DNA of 64,000 nucleotides, from positions 1-64,000 of the forward strand of contig NZ_JAHCTA010000001.1 in NCBI RefSeq assembly GCF_018474025.1. The letters are read 5' to 3'. The stretch is from Alteromonas oceanisediminis. Lineage in GTDB: Bacteria; Pseudomonadota; Gammaproteobacteria; Enterobacterales; Alteromonadaceae. Under the pieces are notes generated by a model. That model worked only from the letters and a program-made list of their open reading frames with translations. It was not told the DNA's origin and searched no databases. Shown one piece after another: positions 6,714 through 16,633 of this stretch; position 1 is the first letter of the stretch, and the number at the start of each line of letters is the position of its first letter. Position numbers and translations under genes: made by a program.

Positions 6714-7493
6714 TTATAGCTCCCTTTGAATGGTGGCAAGGAAAGAGGCACTCAACGACTGATCGGATAACGCGGTAAATGCATCAATCGTGTCGTTAAA
6801 ACGGGTAATGCCCTGATCGATGACCGCAACGCGATCACATAACTCGGCAACTTCATCAAGGTGATGAGTAGAGAAGATGACGGGTGTTCCCTGTGCTTTA
6901 AGCGACATAATAAAGTTAAGTACCGTTTGAGCTGCCATGATGTCCAACCCCGTCGTGGGCTCATCCAGAATGACGACCTCTGGCGAGTGGACAACGGCAC
7001 GCGCTATATTGGTTTTCTGCTTCATGCCGGTCGAGAAGTTCTCGCTTCGACGATCGAGAAAATCATGCAGTTCTAATATATCGGCTAACTGACCAATGCG
7101 CGATTCGATGCTCTCATCATCCATGCCATGTAAACGCCCAAAATAGGCGATATTCTCACGCCCGGTAAGGCGACCGTATAAACCGGTTGAGCCAGATAGA
7201 AAACCAATTTTTTGCCGCGCAACAATGGGTTTCTCCAACACATCAACACCACTGATGGTTATGCTACCACTGTCTGGCTTGAGAGCTGTTGAGAGCATTC
7301 GTAATGTCGTGGTTTTACCTGCACCATTGGGGCCGAGTAAACCCAGTACCTGGCCCTGAGCACAGTCAAAGGACACATCCTTTACACTATGAAAAAAGCG
7401 GCCTTTTAAGCGAGGGTCTGTTTTTTCTTGTTCGCTGAGTTTTTTAGGGTTTTCAACCGTAAACTTTTTAGCAAGTTGTTTGACTTCTATCAT
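6714..7493 (-). CDS. natA: ABC transporter ATP-binding protein, NatA-like
   Basis: A 259-aa nucleotide-binding subunit pairing with the downstream permease. Walker [10 protein letters not shown] (54-62), signature FSTGMKQK (153-160), Walker B VVILDEP (173-179), D-loop TGLD and switch His in STHH are all intact. An insertion of about 20 charged residues between the first strands ([18 protein letters not shown]) is seen in NatA proteins. It couples ATP hydrolysis to export; the best-known homologue exports sodium. The gene leads the two-gene operon and is divergent from the YIP1 gene. Confidence 0.88.
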   Translation of the reverse strand: MIEVKQLAKKFTVENPKKLSEQEKTDPRLKGRFFHSVKDVSFDCAQGQVLGLLGPNGAGKTTTLRMLSTALKPDSGSITISGVDVLEKPIVARQKIGFLSGSTGLYGRLTGRENIAYFGRLHGMDDESIESRIGQLADILELHDFLDRRSENFSTGMKQKTNIARAVVHSPEVVILDEPTTGLDIMAAQTVLNFIMSLKAQGTPVIFSTHHLDEVAELCDRVAVIDQGITRFNDTIDAFTALSDQSLSASFLATIQREL

Positions 7494-7722
7494 TCCATTG
7501 TCCTACACATGTTGAGTTGTGATGCGCCACTTTAATATGACGTCTACCTGTCCTACAGTCTTATTGAGTAAAACTTTATTACAGAATAAAGTAAAAAGAT
7601 ATTTGTCAGCTGCCGCGTCCTTGTATTACCGTACTGAAACGCCTGAATCGGTAAAGCCAGACTTACTGTGTGACGAGATGTTCGTCATCAAAAAATAATC
7701 ATAAATCATTAAAGGGAATAAC

Positions 7723-8430
7723 ATGTCTGAAGTCACTAACCCCATCCAAGCCTGTAGTGAAATATTTATTAAGCCGAATGGCGTCTTCGCGGCAACCAAC
7801 GTCAAACACAACTGGTCGTGGTTTCCGTTTATTTTAGTCATCGCTTTGGCCATTCTGCCTGCGTATCTGTATTTTAATTTCGTTGACTTTGAATGGTATA
7901 AAGATCTGATCATTAACAGCTCCTACGCCGATACCAGCCCGAATGAACAAGCAATGATCCGCAACAATATGTCGGCCGGAAGCATGCAAATTTTTTCAGT
8001 CGTAGGTGCCTTTGTGGGTTACATCGTGATCAATGCCATTGTCGCGACCTACCTCAACCTAATGACAAAATCTGATGAACAGAGTACACATGGTTTTACT
8101 GACTGGTACGGGTTCACTTGGTGGATTTCAATGCCGTCGGTGGTGGCGGGTTTGATTGCGCTGGTGGTAATTTTATTGGCTGATTCGCATCAGCTTTCGC
8201 CGGTGGCGCTAAGCCCGACATCCTTGGCCTATTGGTTTGGGCTCGAACTGGGTTCCCCTTGGTTTGGCTTGCTGCAATCCATGCGCATTGAGAGCCTGTG
8301 GAGTATTTACTTGATCGCAGTTGGATTAACTCAGTGGACCGCCATTCGTGGTTCTAAAACCTACATTATTGCGGCCGCGCCGTATCTGATTATCTGGGGC
8401 GTATGGGCCGCGTTCACCGCTTTCGCCTAA
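7723..8430 (+). CDS. YIP1 family inner-membrane protein
   Basis: A 235-aa protein with five predicted transmembrane helices (about 31-50, 88-113, 133-152, 188-205 and 213-232). The N-terminal amphipathic region NPIQACSEIFIKPNGVFAA followed by a helix is typical of bacterial YIP1-family proteins, whose function is not established. A good AAGGGAATAAC ribosome site precedes the ATG. It is divergent from natAB, with about 230 bp of shared upstream DNA. Its last 17 bp overlap the end of the opposite-strand DUF3025 gene. Confidence 0.8.
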   Translation: MSEVTNPIQACSEIFIKPNGVFAATNVKHNWSWFPFILVIALAILPAYLYFNFVDFEWYKDLIINSSYADTSPNEQAMIRNNMSAGSMQIFSVVGAFVGYIVINAIVATYLNLMTKSDEQSTHGFTDWYGFTWWISMPSVVAGLIALVVILLADSHQLSPVALSPTSLAYWFGLELGSPWFGLLQSMRIESLWSIYLIAVGLTQWTAIRGSKTYIIAAAPYLIIWGVWAAFTAFA

Positions 8431-9262
8431 ACACCTCAGTATTCGCATAAAACGCCGCTGACTGGTTGGAATGCCATGATGGTATTCCCGCCAACGGCAG
8501 CGGCTTTAAACGCTGACGCTGTTCAAACTGCTCAGCCAAATTAGCTTCATGGGCCAAGTAATTATCGAGCCTACCGAAATGGCCAGAAGACACGACTGCG
8601 GCGTCAATTGACGGCAGTTCAACATACACCCACTTCGCGGTGAGGCCGAGATAAGGGTTCATTAACATCTCCAGATTGGCATGCCCAAAAATAATGGGGA
8701 TCAGGTCATCATGCCAGCATGCGCGATTGTCCCATAAAGCTGAATGCCAGTGATGTTGAGCAAGCGCCTCAACCACCGGTCTTGCCCGCGGTGATGTGCC
8801 ACACAAGATTAAACCACACTCATCAAAATGCGTGATTTGATTGCGCAAACGCGTACGTGGATGCAGGCCATGCTGGCGAATTTCGTCAACATGAAGCCGA
8901 TTGAGCAACCGTTTGGTGTGCGGAAATTGAAGCCATATCAGGCCGCCAAAAAAGTCATGCCATGAACCCTCTCTCGTAGGCACCCTGTTGTCCTCAAAAA
9001 TAATGGATTCATAGTAGCGTTGATCCCTATCGTAAGTAGATTGGCACACAAATTCCGGGACTGCAGCGCTGTCAGCGCATGCGGTTTGGCGAAGGTGCTC
9101 TAAAACATTCACCACAGGTTGCTGTTCGCGCACACCTAGCCGATAAAGTGCGTGAAGATAAGCCAGATATGGCTCGCCTTTCGCCAGATGCGTAAAGCTT
9201 CCCCACTGAGGTGATTGATGGCCTTGAGTCGAAAATTGCATCGACTGATGGCTTGTTTGCAT
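8414..9262 (-). CDS. DUF3025 family protein
   Basis: A 282-aa cytoplasmic protein. The diagnostic block NRVPTREGSWHDFFGGLIWLQFPHTK (split here as NRVPTREGSWHDFF then GGLIWLQFPHTK), about residues 91-116, identifies the DUF3025 family found in gamma- and betaproteobacteria. A second block, ILCGTSPRARPVVEAL and IIFGHANLEMLMNPY, is also conserved. It has no known activity. I chose ATG at 9262 over a TTG at 9292 because the upstream codons look non-coding. It converges with the YIP1 gene and overlaps it by 17 bp. Confidence 0.8.
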   Translation of the reverse strand: MQTSHQSMQFSTQGHQSPQWGSFTHLAKGEPYLAYLHALYRLGVREQQPVVNVLEHLRQTACADSAAVPEFVCQSTYDRDQRYYESIIFEDNRVPTREGSWHDFFGGLIWLQFPHTKRLLNRLHVDEIRQHGLHPRTRLRNQITHFDECGLILCGTSPRARPVVEALAQHHWHSALWDNRACWHDDLIPIIFGHANLEMLMNPYLGLTAKWVYVELPSIDAAVVSSGHFGRLDNYLAHEANLAEQFEQRQRLKPLPLAGIPSWHSNQSAAFYANTEVFRRKR

Positions 9263-9327
9263 GGCACAAATCTCTATACTTAACGAGGTCAATAAGTCGC
9301 TATTCTAATCAAAATAAGAAGCAAAGT

Positions 9328-10977
9328 ATGAACTTAAAACACCTAACACTGGCGAGCTTTTGTGCGGTTGGTATCTCAGCCTGCGGGCAAAACCCCGATA
9401 CCGATGTGCAAACGGCTCCACCACAAACGAGCAATTTTGAAACGGTCTACAACAATATTTCTGCGGACAGCCTTAAGCAACACACCAAAGTACTCTCTTC
9501 AGATGAGTTCGAAGGTCGGTTACCCACCACGGCGGGTGAGAAAAAAACCCTCGACTACTTAGTCAATGCCTTCACACAAGCCGGTCTGCAGCCCGGCAAC
9601 GGCGACAGCTTTTTGCAGCCTGTTGACCTGATCCAGATCACAGCAGATCCTGACATGACAATGACCATAGGCGAAAATCAATTCGCCTATCAGGAAGACA
9701 TGGTTGCCTCGTCTAAACGCGAACAGAGTGAAGTCGCGCTGACTGACTCGGAATTGGTCTTTGTTGGCTATGGTGTGAATGCACCAGAATATGACTGGAA
9801 CGACTACGAAGGTCTCGATGTTGAGGGTAAAACGGTGGTTATCTTGATCAACGACCCTGGCTTTGAAAATCCTGACTCAGGCAAATTTCAAGGCACTACG
9901 ATGACTTACTACGGTCGCTGGAGTTACAAGTACGAAGAAGCTAGCCGCCAAGGTGCCGCCGGCGCATTAATTGTGCATGAGACGGCGCCAGCGTCTTACC
10001 CTTGGTCAGTCGTGGCCAATAGCTGGAGTGGCGCGCAGTATGGTTTACCGTCTGCCGATAACGGCGCAAGCCGCGTTGCCATTGAAGGCTGGTTAACCCT
10101 CGAAGCCGCGACAAAGGTATTTGCTGATGCAGGATTAGATTTTGCACAACAAAAAGCCAAGGCGATGCAAGGTCCTTATCACCAAGCGATGGATATTGCT
10201 GCCAGCGTGACGGTAAATAACAGCATTGAACGCTCAAAAAGTTATAACGTTCTCGCCACCCTGCCCGGCTCTGAATTGCCCGATGAGCACATTATTTATA
10301 CGGCGCACTGGGATCACTTGGGCAAAGACGAGAGCAAAGAAGGTGATCAGATCTACAATGGTGCGCATGATAATGCCACTGGAACCGCCGCAGCAATCGT
10401 CATGGCTGATGCGTTTGCCGCACTAGACCCCGCGCCCAAGCGCTCTGTCAGTTTTTTGATTGTCACAGCAGAAGAACAAGGTCTGCTGGGCAGTAAGTTT
10501 TATGCACAAAACCCCATCATTCCTTTGGACAAAACCGTCGCGAACATCAATATGGACGCGATGAATGTGCTGGGTCGCACGAAAGACGTTTCGGTGATTG
10601 GGATGGGCAAATCTGAACTGGAAGATTACCTCGCGAAAGCGGTAAAACGTCAGGACCGTGTTCTTGCTCAGGAAGGCAGACCGGAAGCAGGCTACTACTA
10701 TCGTTCAGATCATTTTAGTTTTGCCAAACAGGGCGTTCCGGCGCTGTATGCCAAAGGTGGTGAAGAGCCTATCGATGAGGCAACAGCACAGTATCGTAAA
10801 CGGACTAACGTTATTGTCACTGGTTGTTATCATCAGGTGTGTGACCAATTCCGCGAAAGCTGGGATTTTGGCGGCATTCAGGAAGACACGCAAATGTTGT
10901 TCGAAGTCGGTGTTGATTTGGCGAATGCTGACAAGTGGCCTGAGTGGAAAGCGTCAAGCGAATTCCAGCGCCCCTAA
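9328..10977 (+). CDS. M28 family zinc metallopeptidase, lipoprotein
   Basis: A 549-aa exopeptidase-type enzyme exported as a lipoprotein: the signal peptide ends in a lipobox GISAC with lipidation at C19. A PA (protease-associated) insert (about 140-270) precedes the M28 catalytic core. Predicted zinc ligands are H327 (AHWDHLG), D348 (GAHDNATG), E383 after the base E382 (AEEQG), D410 (NMDAMN) and H462 (SDHFSF). It probably trims peptides at the cell surface or in the periplasm. ATG at 9328 is chosen because it gives a proper signal peptide; an upstream frame extension to 9211 lacks one. It is a monocistronic gene ending in a terminator at 10999-11029. Confidence 0.9.
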   Translation: MNLKHLTLASFCAVGISACGQNPDTDVQTAPPQTSNFETVYNNISADSLKQHTKVLSSDEFEGRLPTTAGEKKTLDYLVNAFTQAGLQPGNGDSFLQPVDLIQITADPDMTMTIGENQFAYQEDMVASSKREQSEVALTDSELVFVGYGVNAPEYDWNDYEGLDVEGKTVVILINDPGFENPDSGKFQGTTMTYYGRWSYKYEEASRQGAAGALIVHETAPASYPWSVVANSWSGAQYGLPSADNGASRVAIEGWLTLEAATKVFADAGLDFAQQKAKAMQGPYHQAMDIAASVTVNNSIERSKSYNVLATLPGSELPDEHIIYTAHWDHLGKDESKEGDQIYNGAHDNATGTAAAIVMADAFAALDPAPKRSVSFLIVTAEEQGLLGSKFYAQNPIIPLDKTVANINMDAMNVLGRTKDVSVIGMGKSELEDYLAKAVKRQDRVLAQEGRPEAGYYYRSDHFSFAKQGVPALYAKGGEEPIDEATAQYRKRTNVIVTGCYHQVCDQFRESWDFGGIQEDTQMLFEVGVDLANADKWPEWKASSEFQRP

Positions 10978-10998
10978 CGGTGCGACAGCATGCTCTAG

Positions 10999-11029
10999 AG
11001 CCGGTTTGATGAACAAACCGGCTTTTTTT
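10999..11029 (+). terminator. intrinsic terminator after the M28 peptidase gene
   Basis: Ten-base arms AGCCGGTTTG and CAAACCGGCT with a 5-nt loop, followed by T6. It is a classic rho-independent structure 21 bp after the stop codon. Confidence 0.93.
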
Positions 11030-11194
11030 ATGCTCTGATAGAATTACCACTTGCAATTTGCTCTCACAATGGCACATTCAAATAGCGTGTAAAAATCTAC
11101 TTATAAAAATAATCCGACACGCTTCAGGTACCGCTAGTCCCTACCTCGGGCCACGACAGAAATTCCTGACAATCAACAAAGAGAGAACGCATTC

Positions 11195-12862
11195 ATGTGT
11201 GGTATTTTCGGTATCTTAGATATCAAAACAGATCCAGTAGAGCTCAGAACAAAAGCTTTAGAGCTGTCAAAAACGCTTCGCCATCGTGGCCCTGATTGGT
11301 CAGGTGTATGGAACAATGACAACGCAATTTTATGCCACGAACGCTTAGCCATCGTCGATGTCGATACCGGTGCTCAACCCCTTATCGACCCTAGCGGTAA
11401 TCATGTACTGGCGGTGAATGGCGAAATTTACAATCACAAGACACTAGCCTCCGCACTATCACAACGGTACGCGTTCAAAACACGCTCTGACTGCGAAGTT
11501 ATTTTACCGTTGTATCAACAACATGGCGTCGATTTCATCGACAAACTCAATGGCATGTTTGCGTTTGCGTTGTACGATAAGGCCGAGAACGCCTACCTTA
11601 TTGCCCGCGATCATATGGGTATCATTCCCCTGTACACAGGCTATGACGAGCACGGCAACTTTTATGTTGCGTCAGAAATGAAGGCATTAGTCCCTGTCTG
11701 TAAAACCGTGCAAGAGTTTCCGCCGGGGCATTATTTATGGAGCAAGACAGGCGAGCTGAAGAAGTACTACCAGCGCGACTGGATGCAATACAGCAACGTC
11801 AAAGACAACACCACTGACCTCGGTGATTTAAAAGCGGCGTTTGAGAAATCAGTTAAGTCGCATTTAATGTCTGATGTGCCTTACGGCGTTCTCTTATCCG
11901 GTGGTTTAGATTCTTCACTTGTTTCAGCGGTTGCTGCACGCTATGTTGCCAAACGCGTTGAAGACAATGACCAGTCTGATGCATGGTGGCCCCGTCTTCA
12001 CTCATTTGCTGTCGGTCTGGAAGGCGCTCCAGACTTACTCGCCGCGCAAAAAGTGGCTGACATGATAGGTACCGTACATCACGAAGTTCATTTCACGATC
12101 CAAGAAGGTTTGGATGCGATCCGCGATGTCATTTATCAGTTAGAAACCTACGACACAACGACCATACGTGCCGCGACGCCCATGTATTTGATGAGCCGAA
12201 AAATCAAAGCTATGGGTATCAAGATGGTGTTGTCCGGCGAAGGTGCAGATGAAATATTCGGTGGCTACCTGTATTTTCATAAAGCGCCAAACGCCAAAGA
12301 GTTTCATGAAGAAACCGTGAGAAAGCTCGAACGTTTGCACATGTTCGATTGCGCTAGAGCGAACAAGTCTACCTCTGCCTGGGGTGTGGAAGCTCGTGTT
12401 CCCTTCCTAGACAAAGAGTTTATGGACGTTGCTATGCGATTGAATCCGAAAGACAAAATGTGCGCTGACGGAAAAATGGAGAAGTGGATATTGCGCAAAG
12501 CATTTGACGATGGCTCCTATCTGCCCGCCGAAGTATTGTGGCGACAGAAAGAGCAATTCGGTGATGGCGTCGGCTACTCGTGGATCGATTCAATCCGCGA
12601 TTTCGTTGCAGAGCATGTCACCGATCAGCAATTGGCCGCCGCTGAATTCAGGTTCCCCATTAATACACCAGACACCAAAGAAGGTTATTATTACCGCACA
12701 ATCTTTGAGAGTTATTTCCCTCAAGAAAGTGCGGCGAAATGTGTTCCAGGCGGTAAATCTATCGCCTGTAGTACGGTGGAAGCGCTGGAGTGGGATGCCA
12801 GCTTCAAAAACAACGCAGATCCCTCAGGCCGCTCTATGATTGGCGTACACGGAAAGCAATAA
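11195..12862 (+). CDS. asnB: asparagine synthetase B, glutamine-hydrolysing
   Basis: A 555-aa enzyme that makes asparagine from aspartate, glutamine and ATP in the cytoplasm. The N-terminal class II amidotransferase begins MCGIFGI, where C2 is the nucleophile, with NGEIYN at 75-80 in the glutaminase site. The synthetase domain has the PP-loop SGGLDSS (235-241), VLSGEGADEIFGGY and EARVPFLDKEF. Length matches E. coli AsnB (554 aa). AAAGAGAG precedes the ATG. It lies alone between a terminator and a convergent gene. It shows no decay. Confidence 0.96.
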   Translation: MCGIFGILDIKTDPVELRTKALELSKTLRHRGPDWSGVWNNDNAILCHERLAIVDVDTGAQPLIDPSGNHVLAVNGEIYNHKTLASALSQRYAFKTRSDCEVILPLYQQHGVDFIDKLNGMFAFALYDKAENAYLIARDHMGIIPLYTGYDEHGNFYVASEMKALVPVCKTVQEFPPGHYLWSKTGELKKYYQRDWMQYSNVKDNTTDLGDLKAAFEKSVKSHLMSDVPYGVLLSGGLDSSLVSAVAARYVAKRVEDNDQSDAWWPRLHSFAVGLEGAPDLLAAQKVADMIGTVHHEVHFTIQEGLDAIRDVIYQLETYDTTTIRAATPMYLMSRKIKAMGIKMVLSGEGADEIFGGYLYFHKAPNAKEFHEETVRKLERLHMFDCARANKSTSAWGVEARVPFLDKEFMDVAMRLNPKDKMCADGKMEKWILRKAFDDGSYLPAEVLWRQKEQFGDGVGYSWIDSIRDFVAEHVTDQQLAAAEFRFPINTPDTKEGYYYRTIFESYFPQESAAKCVPGGKSIACSTVEALEWDASFKNNADPSGRSMIGVHGKQ

Positions 12863-12877
12863 GCAAACTGCCTGCCG

Positions 12878-13750
12878 CTACTTTCGTGGCGGCAGCGTAT
12901 ACCAATACTGTGAATTGTTCAGCGGTGTTTCTTGACTCATTAGCGGATTTTCCAACTCAAACGCGATTCTTTCTGCCAAATTCAGCTTTTCCAAAAGGGG
13001 TTGGTAGTTCGCTTTGAATAACTCATCGAACGAGCCATCTTCAATGGCTCTCTGCAAACCCGTTTCAATGAGTTTCGCTAAGGTTGGGTTAGCACGATTG
13101 ATAAAAAAATACATCGCTGAGGGATAATGCAGCGCCAAGCGTTTCTCCAGCACGATGTCTGGATTGATATTGTCGATTTCAAGTTCACTGAGCACTTCAA
13201 TGACTGAGCGCGGATAAAAATCTGCCTGAAAACGTGACAATATTTCAAACGTTTCTAAGTACGTTGAGGCAGTCTCGACATCAAAGCCATTAGATTGCAA
13301 AATTTTTGTATCTGGCCAATCTTCACCCTGCACCGGAACGTATCCTTGCAACGTCGCCAGTGAGGCAATCCGGCTGAAACTGGTTTGATTGTCGCGATGA
13401 ATTAAAAACACGCGCCAGCCAATTAAGCCTTTCGTAATCGGTATACGGATGGGCAGCAGCTCCGTCTCGCGTTGTTGGTCAGTCATACTCCAGACAATAT
13501 TGACACTGCGATTCTCACGCAATTGCCTAAGCGCTTTGCCCTGCAACATGATGCGATCTGATGGCTTTAATTCATAGCGAACGCCCGTTTTGTTTAACGC
13601 TAAGTTAAGCAGAGCAACCGGGTAATCGTTGCGCACATCGCCCTCAACCATCGCGCGAGGATAGGTTATCTGCCATACCGCCGCTTGCGTGATGAATGAC
13701 GAGAATCCCCCTACACACAGCAATACGGTCAGCGCTAAAATCCTCATCAT
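12878..13750 (-). CDS. periplasmic solute-binding-like protein (SBP_bac_3 fold)
   Basis: A 290-aa protein with a signal peptide (MMRILALTVLLCVGGFSSFITQAA). The mature chain has the layout of extracellular solute-binding family 3 proteins: WQITYPRA...YPVALLNLALNKTG at the start and ...FINRANPTLAKLIETGLQRAIEDGSFDELFKANY near the end. No permease or ATPase is nearby and the ligand-binding residues are poorly conserved, so it may act as a sensor or orphan binding protein. Its start codon overlaps the stop of the NTF2-like gene by 1 bp, implying coupling in a queE-NTF2-SBP transcript. Confidence 0.75.
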   Translation of the reverse strand: MMRILALTVLLCVGGFSSFITQAAVWQITYPRAMVEGDVRNDYPVALLNLALNKTGVRYELKPSDRIMLQGKALRQLRENRSVNIVWSMTDQQRETELLPIRIPITKGLIGWRVFLIHRDNQTSFSRIASLATLQGYVPVQGEDWPDTKILQSNGFDVETASTYLETFEILSRFQADFYPRSVIEVLSELEIDNINPDIVLEKRLALHYPSAMYFFINRANPTLAKLIETGLQRAIEDGSFDELFKANYQPLLEKLNLAERIAFELENPLMSQETPLNNSQYWYTLPPRK

Positions 13751-14184
13751 TACGCGCCTATTTGGGCCTGTAAGTCGTCCAGCGCGCGTTCTTCCTCATC
13801 AATCACTGATACGATGATGTCAAACCCGTGCATGCCGCCTCTTTCCAACGTGTAAGAGGTAGAACAGGTTGTGCACATTTGATTATTCTCATCACAAATC
13901 CGCCAATCAACTTTGGCAAATAGTATGGAGTCTGACAGCGACATGACATGCACGACGGTGGCTTGGTGCTCAATTTTTTCGATATTATTCGAATGGGCGA
14001 ACAATGCCAGCAAACGACTAGATACTTGGTCTGGGGTAGAACAGACCGTCTTTTCTTCATCTGACACAAACACACTGGGAAGGTGATAGAACGAAAGTAG
14101 CTGTGCGATTTCAGCGCTATTCATCACCTCGCTAAGCGTATAGAAAAACTTATCGATTGCCTGCTCGTCCTGTGGGGTAATCAC
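13750..14184 (-). CDS. NTF2/SnoaL-like small protein
   Basis: A 144-aa soluble protein. The early helix DEQAIDKFFYTLSEVMN, then LLSFYHLPSVFVSDEEKTVCSTPDQVSSRLLALF and a C-terminal beta-sheet (ATVVHVMSLSDSILFAKVDWRICDENNQ) match the secondary structure order of NTF2-like folds such as SnoaL/DUF4440. Three cysteines, ICDENNQMCTTC, lie close together and could bind metal or form disulfides. It sits 3 bp after queE and 1 bp overlapping the next gene, so it belongs to the queE transcript. No specific activity can be assigned. Confidence 0.6.
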   Translation of the reverse strand: MITPQDEQAIDKFFYTLSEVMNSAEIAQLLSFYHLPSVFVSDEEKTVCSTPDQVSSRLLALFAHSNNIEKIEHQATVVHVMSLSDSILFAKVDWRICDENNQMCTTCSTSYTLERGGMHGFDIIVSVIDEEERALDDLQAQIGA

Positions 14185-14187
14185 GGT

Positions 14188-14856
14188 TTATTCGATTCCT
14201 AGATATTTATGTGTTTGTAACGATAGCCGCCAGTTTCGCTCTATACAAGTGTTGATTGCCAATTCGGTTGCACGAGGTTTTTGCGATATTGGCTGCAACG
14301 CAATAACCGTATCATTTGCAACGGGCATGTTTGCCAAAAGGTTGTCGAGTAGGTCAATATGCTTTTGCATCGCAATGGGGTGTTTTATTTCATTGGCACG
14401 CTGCATCGCGGTAGCCAGAATCGGATAGCCTCCGGGCATATCGATTTTGGGAGACACTGTTACCCATGTTGACGAGTGACATAAAATGTCAAACGTACCG
14501 CTGGTTTCGATTTGTGTTGAGTACCCCAGCTCATAAAGGGTACTGGTTAACCCGGTTAAGTCGTACATGCAAGGCTCACCGCCGGTGATCACAATGTGCT
14601 TGGCGGTATACCCTTGCGCTGCGAAAATGGCCAATATCTCCTGCGTATCGGCATCAGACCACGCTGCGCTATCTGCAGTTTTCGTCGTCACGGCCGTTAA
14701 GGGTGCTTTATCGTCGAGAGCAACTTCCCACGTATGTTGTGTGTCACACCACGGGCAGCCAACGGGACACCCCTGCAACCGCACAAAGATGGCCGGCGCC
14801 CCGGTGAACACACCTTCACCCTGAATGGTTTGAAAAATTTCGTTAACTTTAAGCAT
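14188..14856 (-). CDS. queE: 7-carboxy-7-deazaguanine synthase
   Basis: A 222-aa radical-SAM enzyme that converts 6-carboxytetrahydropterin to 7-carboxy-7-deazaguanine in queuosine synthesis. The cluster motif is CPVGCPWC (C30, C34, C37), preceded by the family signature EIFQTIQGEGVFTGAPAIFVRLQGC. VITGGEPCMYDL is the SAM-binding glycine motif. Start at 14856 gives MLKVNEIF, matching the family; the extra upstream 16 codons are not conserved in character. It is divergent from queC, which takes the next step, with 95 bp between the starts. No preQ1 riboswitch is evident there. Confidence 0.95.
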   Translation of the reverse strand: MLKVNEIFQTIQGEGVFTGAPAIFVRLQGCPVGCPWCDTQHTWEVALDDKAPLTAVTTKTADSAAWSDADTQEILAIFAAQGYTAKHIVITGGEPCMYDLTGLTSTLYELGYSTQIETSGTFDILCHSSTWVTVSPKIDMPGGYPILATAMQRANEIKHPIAMQKHIDLLDNLLANMPVANDTVIALQPISQKPRATELAINTCIERNWRLSLQTHKYLGIE

Positions 14857-14951
14857 TGAACCGGATCTTTCACGTCGATTAGTTGGGATTTTAACAGGGA
14901 ACACGTAAACTGCGCGTGTTTCTCAATAATTTCTTTTTTCACAGGGTGACT

Positions 14952-15608
14952 ATGATCAAGCCAGCAGTGGTTGTTTATTCCGGCGGAATGGATTCGTATA
15001 CCGTTCTGCATAAAGCATTGCGTTCAGGTGCACCGGTACATGCGGTATCGTTTAACTATGGCCAGCGCCATGCAAAGGAACTTGTGGTCGCCGCCAGCGT
15101 TTGTGAAGCACTCGGTGTCGTGCACAAGGTGGTCGACATCACGAGCATTAACCAACTACTGGCAGGCTCTTCACTCACGTCCGATATTGATATCCCTGAA
15201 GGGCACTACGAAGAAGACAGCATGAAGAGCACCGTGGTGCCAAATCGTAATATGATCCTGCTTTCTTTAGCAGTGGGGTATGCTGTGTCCATTTCGGCGG
15301 ACAAAGTCTACTACGGCGCTCACTCGGGTGATCACGCCATTTATCCCGACTGCAGACCGGAGTTTGTCGAAAAAATGAACGCCGTCTGTGCCATCGCAAA
15401 CTACGATGCGATCGAGATCATTACGCCTTACCTCAATGTGAGCAAAACTGACATTCTGCGCGATGGCTTAAACATGGGGCTGGATTATCAGCACACCTGG
15501 ACTTGCTATAATGGCCGGGAAAAAGCTTGTGGTGTTTGCGGTGCTTGTCAGGAGCGCCTCGAAGCGTTTGCAGAAAATAAAGCGATTGACCCACTCATCT
15601 ATGAGTAA
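14952..15608 (+). CDS. queC: 7-cyano-7-deazaguanine synthase
   Basis: A 218-aa ATP-dependent enzyme that turns 7-carboxy-7-deazaguanine and ammonia into preQ0 for queuosine-tRNA. The PP-loop is SGGMDS (10-15) and the zinc site is C185, C193, C196 and C199 ([15 protein letters not shown]). ATG at 14952 follows AGGGTG; an upstream in-frame ATG at 14916 would add 12 non-conserved residues. It is arranged head-to-head with queE. The 16-bp gap to the convergent LysR gene leaves little room for a terminator. Confidence 0.95.
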   Translation: MIKPAVVVYSGGMDSYTVLHKALRSGAPVHAVSFNYGQRHAKELVVAASVCEALGVVHKVVDITSINQLLAGSSLTSDIDIPEGHYEEDSMKSTVVPNRNMILLSLAVGYAVSISADKVYYGAHSGDHAIYPDCRPEFVEKMNAVCAIANYDAIEIITPYLNVSKTDILRDGLNMGLDYQHTWTCYNGREKACGVCGACQERLEAFAENKAIDPLIYE

Positions 15609-15624
15609 GAGAGTGGGCGTTTAA

Positions 15625-16554
15625 CTAGCCTTTCTGGCTATCGGTAATAAAGTATGAAAGCTCTTTGATGCAGTAACGTAGTACGGGGTTTAGGCGGGTG
15701 TTCTTGCCGTTCATGATGAATAATTCATGTTCGAACTCAAACAATTCGCCATTGCCAATTGGCACAAGCCCCAGACTGGCGCCCTGTTCTTTGCGCATGT
15801 AGTCAGGTAGCAACCCGACGTACTCACCGGTCATAATCGCTGACATGCAGGCATCGAACGAATCTGAAAACGTTTGTATAGCAAGTCGGCGATCATCTTC
15901 AATATAGTTTGCAGACGACATTCCACTGATCCCGATGGCAGGATAATCTTCAATCCGCACCTCTTTCGGCAATGCCACATCACGATACTTAGCCAATGGG
16001 TGTGATGGCGCACAATATAATCGGCCCGCACACACTGTGCCGGTCTCATGAAACGTCACCGACTCAGGCTTTACCATATCGTAGGTTGATACCACCAGAT
16101 GGCATTCGCCGGAAACAGCAACATGCTCAACTTCGTTGTAAAGGCGCGTTTGAATATTGACGTGGATATCGTCAAACTTTTTCATCGTGCTCTTCACCGC
16201 TTTACTGACGGCTAGTTGCATCGACAGCGGTAAGCCTGCCATCAGCACGATAGTGATGTGCCCAGAATAATCGTCATGCAAGCTTTTTAAGTTAAACACA
16301 AAGTTATCAAATGCATTGAAGATCCGCTTAGTTTCCTGAAACACCATTTCGCCTTCTTTGGTCATTTGAAAACCACCGCGGCCACGATGGCACAAAACCA
16401 AATCAAGACGTTCTTCAAGCTTTTTGATCGCCGCAGAGATATTCGGTCGCTGCATCCGCAACACCGGTTCCGCTGCGGTAAAACCGTTGCACGAGGCTAC
16501 GGCATAAAACACGCGAAGCAATTTAATGTCCGATTCTTGGAGTCGGTTCAACAT
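15625..16554 (-). CDS. LysR-family transcriptional regulator
   Basis: A 309-aa regulator. The N-terminal winged helix-turn-helix spans about 9-66 (LLRVFYAVASCNGFTAAEPVL, ISAAIKKLEERLDLVLCHR), followed by a linker helix and a periplasmic-binding-like effector domain (about 95-300). The ligand is not deducible. It lies between queC and uvrB, and no divergent partner gene adjoins, so the target operon is probably elsewhere or autoregulated. About 80 bp separates its start from the end of uvrB. Confidence 0.88.
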   Translation of the reverse strand: MLNRLQESDIKLLRVFYAVASCNGFTAAEPVLRMQRPNISAAIKKLEERLDLVLCHRGRGGFQMTKEGEMVFQETKRIFNAFDNFVFNLKSLHDDYSGHITIVLMAGLPLSMQLAVSKAVKSTMKKFDDIHVNIQTRLYNEVEHVAVSGECHLVVSTYDMVKPESVTFHETGTVCAGRLYCAPSHPLAKYRDVALPKEVRIEDYPAIGISGMSSANYIEDDRRLAIQTFSDSFDACMSAIMTGEYVGLLPDYMRKEQGASLGLVPIGNGELFEFEHELFIMNGKNTRLNPVLRYCIKELSYFITDSQKG

Positions 16555-16633
16555 GACAGCACCACTTTTAGGTATAGTTATCGATACGCTTTAAACAATA
16601 TTAGGCAAGGAATCATCAGAATACAATGCTTTC

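Noticed and set aside
14857-14951. A preQ1 riboswitch between queE and queC
   Set aside because: The 95-bp gap is short and shows no aptamer-like hairpin with an A-rich tail.
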